From: Baffinella frigidus
Taxonomy: Eukaryota > Cryptophyceae > Cryptomonadales > Baffinellaceae
Assembly: GCA_026770585.1 (NCBI GenBank)
Contig: MU646352.1
Location: forward strand, 157,481 to 168,516
Length of the DNA: 11,036 nucleotides
Reading direction: 5' to 3'
Shown here: piece after piece, positions 1 through 8,200 of the stretch
How the letters are laid out: each line of letters starts with the position of its first letter
Position numbering within the stretch: the first letter of the stretch is position 1
The notes under the pieces: model-generated
Seen by the model: only the letters and a program-made list of their open reading frames with translations
What the model was told of the DNA's origin: nothing
The model's database searches: none
Made by a program: the position numbers and the translations under genes

Positions 1-148
1 CCGCAGTACCACCGCAGCAGCACCAACGCACCACCAGGCCACCCCTCTGCCCCCCGACCACTCCCGCCCCAGGCAGCGCAACCTGAGGTGTTGCGTGTCA
101 GTGCATGGCTGTGCACGTCATGTGAATGTCAGGACGTAAGGGTGCGCC

Positions 149-310
149 CCTGGCGACTCACGACGTTTGGTGAGTGGCGCTGGCTGACGAGGTTTGGTAA
201 CCTAAGAGCCCCCGGCTTCCTTCACCGCCTCCGCCTCCCCGTGGACGTGAGCGTGCCCGCATCCTGCCTGGCGACTCACGAGGTTTGGTGAGTGGTGCTG
301 GCTAACAAGG
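149..310 (+). repeat. Imperfect direct repeat, 44-base unit, two copies
   Basis: Positions 149-192 and 267-310 match at 40 of 44 bases by eye; both begin CCTGGCGACTCACGA and continue through TTTGGTGAGTGG. They are spaced 118 bases apart. Some similarity extends upstream of both copies (GGACGTRAG then GTGC). A degenerate third piece (GTGGCTGACGAGGTTGGG) lies near 344-362. The origin is unknown. Confidence 0.75.
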
Positions 311-523
311 ATGGGTGGGAGGTGGTGCCAGCAGCCCATTGTCAGTGGCTGACGAGGTTGGGTGGTTGGTGATGGCAGAATGCTGTTCGAGCCGGAGCTG
401 ATGATGCATCTGGAGATGGTTCTCGAAGCGGTTGGCGCCCTGCCCGAGCGCGAGCTCGAGGCCTGATGTGTTCGTTTGTTCGTTCAAGCTCCCAGTTCAT
501 GCTCCCAGTCAGGAATTTGTTGG

Positions 524-590
524 TTGATGCTCCCAGTCAGGGGCCGAGCTGCTACACGCCTGATTGATGCTGCCAGCCTGGGTCCGAGCT
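524..590 (+). repeat. Imperfect direct repeat, 27-base unit, two copies
   Basis: Positions 524-550 and 564-590 both begin TTGATGCT and end CCGAGCT, matching at 23 of 27 bases by eye, 40 bases apart. A shorter related piece (GCTCCCAGTTCATGCTCCCAGTCAG) lies just before at about 488-512. Confidence 0.65.
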
Positions 591-770
591 CTCATCCTCT
601 CAGGCCCTCAGACTATCAGGATCTCAGAGAGCCTGTCAGCCTCTCAAGGCTCTCAGGCTCTGATGCAGACAGCCAAGGTCAGAGCTCTGAGGCTCTCACT
701 TTCTCAGACTCTCAGAGCTCCCAGGCTTTCAGGCTTTGAGTTGAGGCTCTCAGGCTCGCAGTCGGCGACC
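591..770 (+). repeat. Degenerate CTCAGGCT-type low-complexity tract
   Basis: The stretch is dominated by scrambled copies of CTCTCAG, CTCAGGCT and GAGCTC without a fixed period. This keeps several frames open by chance and produces spurious open frames here. It is not related to the GG-containing heptamers in the introns further on. Confidence 0.6.
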
Positions 771-1110
771 CTCTCAGCAGAGGAGTGCCATAGCGCGATC
801 CTGCAGCCTGCCTCCGCGAGAAGAGCTACAGCGGTGAGTAAACCATGTTCAGTACCTATCGGTCCTCTGTCAGTAAACCTAGATTCCCTAGTTGCAAGCG
901 CTTCGAGGCTGCCTGCCAGCCTGCTCAAACCGCGCTTGGGCCCGCTTGCGTTTTTCACGCTTAAGAAGCTTCGCAATCCCTCAACCAGGACTGCCCGTAC
1001 GTGTTTCCTTGTTTTCAGAGGCTGCTCCTGGTTCTGACCGAGAGACTCTTCCCGCCCCGTCAGCCCTCTCAGCATCACTCGACATCCCCAGCTCTCGGCA
1101 ACATATCCGA

Positions 1111-1206
1111 CAGAGACAGAGACAAGAGGGACTCCGGGGACTCCGAAAAATTGTACCAAACGCCCTGCATCTATTCATCAGAGGGACTAGAGACAGAGAC
1201 AAAGGG
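1111..1206 (+). repeat. Short direct repeat GAGACAGAGACAA with AGAGGGACT
   Basis: GAGACAGAGACAA occurs near 1113-1125 and again near 1190-1202. Each copy has an AGAGGGACT next to it, after it in the first copy and before it in the second. It is a small duplicated purine-rich element with no visible function. Confidence 0.6.
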
Positions 1207-1285
1207 ACACCGCTCTAGCACCGCGGCACCTATTGACTGGCATGCAGCCAAGGCCCCTTTCCAGAGACAGGATATCACTTGAATC

Positions 1286-1291
1286 TTTATT
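1286..1291 (-). promoter_or_regulatory. Candidate polyadenylation signal AATAAA
   Basis: The plus-strand TTTATT reads AATAAA on the minus strand, 112 bases past the stop codon. That is a normal 3' UTR length. Some green algae use TGTAA instead, so this assignment depends on lineage. Confidence 0.45.
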
Positions 1292-1402
1292 TTCTTCTGT
1301 ACATTTCTGGGACCTAAAGTTGCTACATAATGTTAGGGGGATAAATGTGCCCATGCACGCACGTAGGCGCCGAGAGAGGCTAGGAAACCCATGCAGGGCG
1401 GG
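1286..1402 (-). other. Probable 3' UTR of the hydin-like gene
   Basis: This lies between the TAA stop and the candidate polyadenylation signal. It has no long frame and is less GC-rich than the exon next to it. The true cleavage site cannot be seen and would be expected a little below 1286. Confidence 0.5.
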
Positions 1403-2209
1403 TTAGACGCCCTTGAGGTAGTAGAGCCAGGCCGGGAAGCCCTCGCAGACGACCGTGAGCTTCCCGGCGGTGTCGCCCCCCCCCGCCGCAAACGACACGT
1501 TGATCGGGACCGTGGATCGAGGCGCGACGTTGTCGAGGCTCTTGGGCGCCGTGAAGGCCTTGTTGTCCACCGCGACGGTGAACGTCTTGGCCTCGGGGAA
1601 GGGGTTGACGAAGTCGATCTTGTACGCGCCCGCCACCTCGTAGGGCCCCTGCGGCTGCGGGGGCGCGCCGTGCCCGCGCAGGATGCAGATGTACTCCCCC
1701 CCCTCCTCCGAGAAGACCGTGAGCTTGGCCGCGCAGTCCCCGATGCGGTCCGGCTCGAAGACCACCTCGACCTCGACCTCCACGCCGTCGCTCCCCGCCT
1801 CGGGCGCCGACACCTTGGCCTCCACCGAGAACATGCCGTTGTCCGTGGTGCACTTGTAGTCCGTCGCGGCCGGGAGGTAGTGCAGGAACCGGAACGTCTG
1901 CACGTCCTTCCCGCCGATGGACGCCTTGAACTGCATCGAGCGCTCGGCCCCCGCGGGGGACGCCGACAGCCGCAGCAGGTACACGAAGTCGCCCAGCTCC
2001 GTCGACGAGAACGTCACCAGCGACATCTGCGAGCCTTGCTCGGCCGGCGTGGGGAGCACGGGCCGGAAGACCACCTTGCAGTTGGTCTCGGCTGACGCGC
2101 GGAGCTCGTAGGTCGGCTGGAGGACGAGGTCGGAGTTGACGGCTTTGCGCACCCAGGGCGCGTCCTCGCTCTCGCGCTCGGCAATGTGGCACTGCGCTGT
2201 CATCACCAC
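1403..2209 (-). CDS. HYDIN: Exon W25, terminal exon, residues 1076-1343 and stop
   Basis: The acceptor is CACACCAG and the frame starts at GTGGTG in phase 0; no start codon is implied. It holds about two and a half Ig-like repeats: VTFSSTELGDFVYLLRLSAS, then YKCTTDNGMFSVEAKV, VVFEPDRIGDCAAKLTVFS and GGEYICILRGHGAPPQPQGP, then YKIDFVNPFPEAKTFTVAVD and GKLTVVCEGFPAWLYYLKGV before TAA. The PPxPQGPY and final YYLKG features are what I recall of the HYDIN C-terminus. It has no internal intron, in contrast to the dense introns upstream. Confidence 0.92.
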   Translation of the reverse strand: MVMTAQCHIAERESEDAPWVRKAVNSDLVLQPTYELRASAETNCKVVFRPVLPTPAEQGSQMSLVTFSSTELGDFVYLLRLSASPAGAERSMQFKASIGGKDVQTFRFLHYLPAATDYKCTTDNGMFSVEAKVSAPEAGSDGVEVEVEVVFEPDRIGDCAAKLTVFSEEGGEYICILRGHGAPPQPQGPYEVAGAYKIDFVNPFPEAKTFTVAVDNKAFTAPKSLDNVAPRSTVPINVSFAAGGGDTAGKLTVVCEGFPAWLYYLKGV

Positions 2210-5200
2210 CTGGTGTGCCGTTTCGGGTTTGGTGTTAGGGGTTTGTGGTTTGGTGTTTGGTGTTTGGTGTTTGGTGTTTGGTGTTTGGTGTTTGTGATAT
2301 GGGGTTAAGGATTTAGGGTTTAGGGTTTAGGGTTTAGGGTTCAGGGTTCAGGGTTTGGGGTTTGGGGTTTGGGGTTTGACCGTCTCCGTGAGGGGGTTCG
2401 CGAGATCGATGACAATCTCCTTCCCCTGGCGCACCACGGTGTTGAGCTCGTAGGTCTGGAGGGGCGGGGATCCCGTGGCCGTGAACGCCACGTCGAAGAA
2501 CAGGTACTCCCCCGTTGCTTCGTTCGTCAGCGTCAGCCTAAGTTGCAGTTTGGGGGTTATGGTGTGGGGTTTGAGGTTTGAGGTTTGAGGTTTGAGGTTT
2601 GAGGTTTGAGGTTTGAGGTTTGGTGTTTGGTGTTTATGGTTTATGTCTTATGTTTTATGTTTATGTTTTATGTTGTACGTTTTATGGTTTAGGGCTTATG
2701 GTTGAGGGGTGAGGGTTACCGCGCTGAGGTGGTCCCCTCCACGAAGGTATGGAACTTGAGCGAGTACGAGCGCTGAGCATTGGCAGGAACATCGATGTAG
2801 CTCGCGCCCTTGAGCGTCGTGGTCCCCTCCGGCGCCGGCTCAATCCGCACAGTAAAGCGCTGGGGCTTCGGCAGCCAGTTCGACACCGGGATCTGCTCCG
2901 TGTGGTTCGCCTTGCACTGCACCGACACCGCGATGGCCTCCCCCTCGGCCTCGGGCGCCCCGGCCGTGCCCACGAGCTTGTAGAGCAGCGCCGTGCCGTC
3001 CGGGAGAGGCACGAAGACCGTCCCCGAGTGCTCTGCGGGGCGCACCTGCGGACACGAACAACAATATTACTTTCTGGTAACGAAATTTACTAACACAGTT
3101 GGGCCATACTAGTTACAGTAAAGCATTTGTGTAGCAATTGTCGTTGGCCATAAAGTAACATTTGCATTCGTTTCCGGAGTGGAGGGCGCACCTTCTTCTT
3201 CACCCCCCCCCCCAGCGTCGCCGACCCCCTCCTCCCCCCCCCCTCCTCCCCCTCGGGCGCCGCCTGGGGAAAAAACGAGGTTTAATAAATCGTGAAACAC
3301 GACCGCTGTACGCCAGGTGGACAGGTGGGACGAGACGTGAGGACTCTAGCAGCCCGAAATGACCCCGTAGTACGCGAAGAGAGGTTAGTGGACAGATGGC
3401 GTCGAAGCATGGATTGATTGGCCCGGCGGGCGGGTGGGTAAGAGTACCTCCTCCTCGTCCTCCCCGGCAGGCTGTTTCGTCATCCCGAGCGGGCGGTAGG
3501 TCAGCTCACACGCCACTGACTGCTTCGCCGGGACCTCGATGATTTCCGGCCCGGACCTGGTTGAGGGTTAAGGAATGAGGATTTATCATGTGGGGTTTGG
3601 GGTTTGGGGTTTGGGGTTCAGGATTTTGGGCTTGTGGTTTATGGTTTATGGTTTATGGTTTATGGTTTATGGTTTATGGTTTAGGGTTCAGGGTTTACGG
3701 CTTAGGGTTCAGTGTTTAGTGTTTAGTGGTTAATGTTTAGTGTTGAGTGTGTAGTGTTTAGGGTTTGGGGTCTAGGGTTTAATGTTGATGGTTTAGGGTT
3801 TGGGGTGTGGAGTACCAGAAGTCGTTGTCCAGCACTGGGATCAGCCTCCACGTGGTGTCTGTCGGGTTGGAAATCGCGGGCAGGCTCTTTTTGACTGGCA
3901 CGCGCACCTGCGTTCGGGTTTCGGGTTTCGGGTTCAGGGTTTAGGGTTTCGGGTTTCGGGTTTAGGTTTTAGGTTTTAGGTTTTAGGGTTTATGGTTTAT
4001 GGTTGAGGTTTAATGGTTTGTGGGCTATGGTTTATGGTGTATGGTTTAGGGTTTAGGGCTTAGGATTGAGGGGTTTGTGTTCAATATTTAGTGTTTAGGG
4101 TTTCGGGTGACGGGTGTTGGATTTCGGGTGGATTTCAGGTGAGGTGTTACCGCGGTGTCGAAGGCGATGGTCTCCTCCTGCGGGGTCTGCGCGACGCAGA
4201 TGCCCGTGAGCGTCAACAGCAGCGGCTGGTCCGCGCCGTCGACGAACAGCGGGAGGTTGTCGCGCCGGATGTCGTCGCCTTCGTACGCTGGGTGGAACCG
4301 TACCTCCAGCGTTACCTGGGGGTCCGTTCGGGTCAGGGGTCAGGGGTCAGGGGTATTGGGTTTGGGGTTTAGGGCTTCGGTTTTGAGGTTTTGTTTGGGG
4401 TTTTTGGTTTTGGTTTTTGGGTTTTGGGGTTTAGGATTTAGTATTTAGGGTTTAGAATTTAGGGTTTAGGGTTGAGTGTTTAGGATTTAGGGTTTGATGT
4501 TTAGGGTTTAGGGTGTAAGGTTGACCTCGTCCTGGGGGTTGAGGAAGCCCTCCGTCGGCTCCACCGAGAACTCCGGCCCGAACGCGTCTGCGTTCCACCG
4601 CCACCTGGTGTAGGGGTTTAGGGTTTAGGGTTTAGGGTTTAGGGTTTAGGGTGTAGGGTTTAGGGTGTAGGGTTTGGGGTTCAGGGTTCAGGGTTCGGAG
4701 TTTAGGGTTTAGGGTCTAGGTTTAGGGTTTAGGGTTTAGTGTTTAGGGTGTAGGTTTGAGGGTTCATGGTTGAAGGTTTAGGGTTTAGGGTTTAGGGTTT
4801 AGGGTTTAGGGTTTAGGGTTCAGGGTGCGGGGGTTTAGGGGTTTAGGCAGTACTTGCTCCCGATGTCCCCGATGTTCTCGAGCTGCAGCTTCCGGATCGC
4901 GCGCGAGTTTGCGACCACCTGGTGAAGTGTTCAGTGTTTTGTGTTTAGTGTTTTGTGTTTTGTGTTTTAGGTTTCAGGGTTTAGGGTTTAGGGTTTAGGG
5001 TTTAGGGTTTAGGGTTTAGGGTTTAGGGTTTAGGGTTTGGGATTCAGGGTTTAGGGTTGAGGTTAGGGTATAGGGTTTAGACCGCCCCGAAGAAGAGCAT
5101 GTCTGTCTCCAGCTTGAGCTCGACGCCCACCGCCGATCCGCCCAGCACCTGGTGTGGGGATTAGGGATCAGGGATTCAGGAGTAAGGACCAGTGTTAGGG

Positions 5201-8200
5201 GATTGGTGTTTGGTGTTTGTGTTTGTGGTTTAGGGTTTAGGGTTTAGGAATTAGGGTTTAGGGTTTAGGGTTTAGGGTTCAGGATTTAGGGTGTAGTGTT
5301 TAGCATCTGGGGGTCAGGGTTTGGGGTTTAGGGTGCAGGGTGTAGGGTTTAGAGTTTAGAGTAGAGAGTTAAGAGTGAAGGGTTAATACCATGAGCGTGC
5401 GCTGCAGCCCCCCGATGTCCATCTTGATATCCTCCGAGAATGGCAGCATCCTCGACTGCGGCGTGTACCTGGTTTAGGGTTTAGGGTTTAGGGTTAAGGG
5501 TTTAGGGTTTGGGGTTTGGGGTTTAGGGTTTAGGGTTTAAGGTTTAGGGTTTAGGGTTTAGGGTTTAGAGTTTGGGGTTCAGCGTTTAGTGTTCAGTGTG
5601 AAGTGATGAGTGTTAAGCGTTTAGGGTTTATTTGTAGTGTGCAGGTGTTTGAGAGTTTGGGGTTTAGGGTTCAAGGTTTGGAGTTTATTGTCAAGTGTTT
5701 CGGGTTGAGTACATGAGCTCGAGGTCGATGGTCTCGCGCGGCCTGAGCGAGAGCGTCGCGGGGCGCAGGTGCAGATCCAGGGTCTCGAGGCGGTGGATCG
5801 CGGATTCGAGGTTCACGAAGGCTTCCACGGGGGAGGAGTTCTTGATTTTGATCCGCCGCTCGACCATCGATCCCACCTGGGGAGGGGTTGGGGGTTGAGT
5901 GTTTAGTGCTTGGTGTTTGGCGTTTAGTGTTTAGTGTCAGGGTTTATGGCTTATGGTTTATGGTTTATGGTTTATGGTTTATGGTTTATGGTTTATGGTT
6001 TATGGTTTATGGTTTTTGGTTCATGGTTCATGGATTATGGTTTTATGGTGTATCGTTGAGGGTTCAGGGTTTGGGGTGTAGGCACCTTGACGGCACCCAG
6101 GGCGTAGTTGAACTGGTTGGGGTTTGCCAGCTGGATGTCGCAGTCGTGCCCCGAACCATGTACCTCCACCTGCATTCGGGTTTAGGGTTTAGGGTTTAGG
6201 GTTTAGGGTTTAGGGTTTTGGGTTTAGGGTTTAGGGTTTAGGGTTTAGGGTTTAGGGTTTGGTGTTCCGGGTCCAGGTTCAAGTTCAGGTTCAAGTTCAT
6301 GGTTTAGTTTTAAGTTTAGGTTTGGGTTCAGGATTGAGGGTTAGGGCTTAGGGTTTAGGGCTTAGGGTTTAGGTTTTCGGGTTTAGGGTTTAGGGTTTAG
6401 GGTTTAGAGTTTAGGGTTTGTGGTCTAGGTTTTTGTTTAGGTTTTTGTTTAGGTTTTTGTTTAGGTTGAGTGTTCAGGGATTGACCTGGACGATGTACAG
6501 CCCGTTGATCTGGAACGGGATCGTCTCGTGATAGGCCTTGATGTCCCGCGGCATGAACGAGATCTTGATCTCCTCGCTCTGTGTCAGGTTTAGGGTTTAG
6601 GGTTTAGGGTTCAGGGTTCAGGGTTCAGGGTTCAGGATGCAGGGTTCAGAGTTCAGGTCTCAGGTTTCAGGGTTCAGGGGTCAGGGTTCAGGGTGTAGGG
6701 TCCAGCGTTCAGAGTTTAGGGCTTAGGGTGTAGGGTTTAGGGTTCAGGGTGTAGGGTTGAGGGTTGACCTGGCCGGGCGCGAGGTTGGTGGGGGAAGTGT
6801 CCATCTCGAGCCACGGCTTGTTGTTGTACTGCACGTCGAACGCCACGTCCTGGGGTGGGGGTTTGGGGGTTAGGGTTTGGGGTTCGAGGTTTGAGGTTCG
6901 AGGTTCGGGGTTCGAGATTAGTTTATGATTTGGAGTTAAGGGTTCGAGGTTTGGTGTTTGGTGTTTGGTGTTTGGGGTCCCGGGTTAAGGGATCCGAATT
7001 TCGGGTTGACCTGGGTGTCCTCGTTGGTGACGCGGAGAATTGCCACCTGCGCCTGCGCCTCCTGCTTGTACCTGGCGTGGAGTTTGAGGTTTCAGGTTTG
7101 GGGTAATGGGTGTGGTGTTTGGTGTTTGGTGTTTGGTGTTTGGTGTTTGGTGTTTGGTGTTTGGTGTTTGTTGTTTGGTGTTCAGGGTGTACTGTTTAGG
7201 GTTTGAAGTTTGGTGTTTGGTGTTTGGTTCTTGGTGTTTAGGGTTTAGAGATTAGAGCTCAGGGACTAGGGATTAGGGATTAGTTTCAGGATTTGGGGTT
7301 GAGGGGTTACAGGAAGCACGGGCCGAAGTCCATCTTGGTGAACGAAAACGCAAGATGCGGCTTCCTGCCCGCGGCCGACACGCCGAAAGTGTACTTGCTG
7401 CCATTCACGATCTGCAGGTTGCACGCGTGGTCCGAGATGAACGCCTCCGAGACTGGGAAGAACGCCATCTTCACGTCCACCTGGTTGATGGCGGTTTGGT
7501 TTAGGGTTTGGGGGTTTTGGGTTGGGGTTTGAGGTGTGGGGGTTAGGGTCTATGGTTCAGTGTCTATTGTTTATTATTCATGGTTTATTATGCATTGTGA
7601 TCGTTGTGAATTATTTATTTTTTATGGATCCAGGTTTAGGGTTTAGGGTGTAAGGTGTAAGGTGTAAGGTGTAAGGTGTAAGGTGTAAGGTGTAAGGTGT
7701 AGGGTGTAGGATTTAGGGTTGAGGGGTTTACCCGCTCGCCCTTGCCGACGGTCCCGCGCTGAGGCTGGATGGTCAGCAGGCGCGTCTTCGCGGTCGTCCA
7801 CTCGAACTCGATCGGGTACTTCCCTGTGTTCGTCACCTGCGTGAGGGTGTGAGGTTTAGGGGTTGGGGGTTGGGGTTTGGGGTTTGGGGGTTTGGTGTTT
7901 GGTGTTTGGTGTACAGGGTTGGGGTTTTAGGGTTTGGTGTTTAGGGTTTGGGGTGTAGTGTTTATGGTTTATGGTTTATGGTTCAGGGTTCAGGGTCAGT
8001 GTTTATTGTTTACGGTGTGGGGTTTAGGGTTTAGGTTTTAGGTTTTAGATTTTAGGTGTTCGGGTTTGGAGTTTAGGGTGTAGGTTTAGGGTTGAGGGTG
8101 ATGGTTACCGAGACGCTCTTGATGCGGGTCTCGTTGACATGCACCTCCCCGAAGTCGATCGGCGTGAATGTCAGCGGCGATACCTGCCAGGAAAGAGTGA

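Larger units (their letters stand above)
1..1285. other. Gene-poor 3' flanking region
   Basis: I see no convincing gene in this stretch. The open frames on both strands are short, overlap each other, and show neither the third-position G/C bias nor the domain character of the exons further on. The content is low-order repeats: a CAC-rich start, two copies of a 44-base unit, two copies of a 27-base unit, a CTCAG-rich patch and a repeated GAGACAGAGACAA. Unlike the introns of the neighbouring gene, it has no telomere-like heptamer arrays. It could be intergenic DNA, a decayed mobile element or the distal UTR of a neighbour. Confidence 0.6.

Noticed and set aside
704-1159. Minus-strand open frame of 151 codons in the 3' flank
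   Set aside because: No recognisable domain or codon bias, overlapped by plus-strand frames of similar length, and covering part of the CTCAG-rich patch. A real small gene cannot be excluded but is not supported.
1391-2095. Plus-strand open frame of 234 codons, and a minus-strand frame of 270 codons in another register
   Set aside because: Both are shadows of the GC-rich terminal exon W25, rich in Arg, Gly and Ala as out-of-frame readings of high-GC coding DNA usually are.
5888-6199. Plus-strand open frame rich in repeated Tyr-Gly-Leu-Trp-Phe-Met-Val
   Set aside because: It is a translation of the GGTTTAT array in intron 14 and runs into exon W14 on the other strand. A seven-base unit gives a seven-residue repeat in all three frames of that strand, so it looks like a repeat protein by accident.
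6855-7206. Plus-strand open frames with Gly-Val-Trp-Gly-Leu and similar repeats
   Set aside because: Products of heptamer arrays in introns 10 and 11; not genes.
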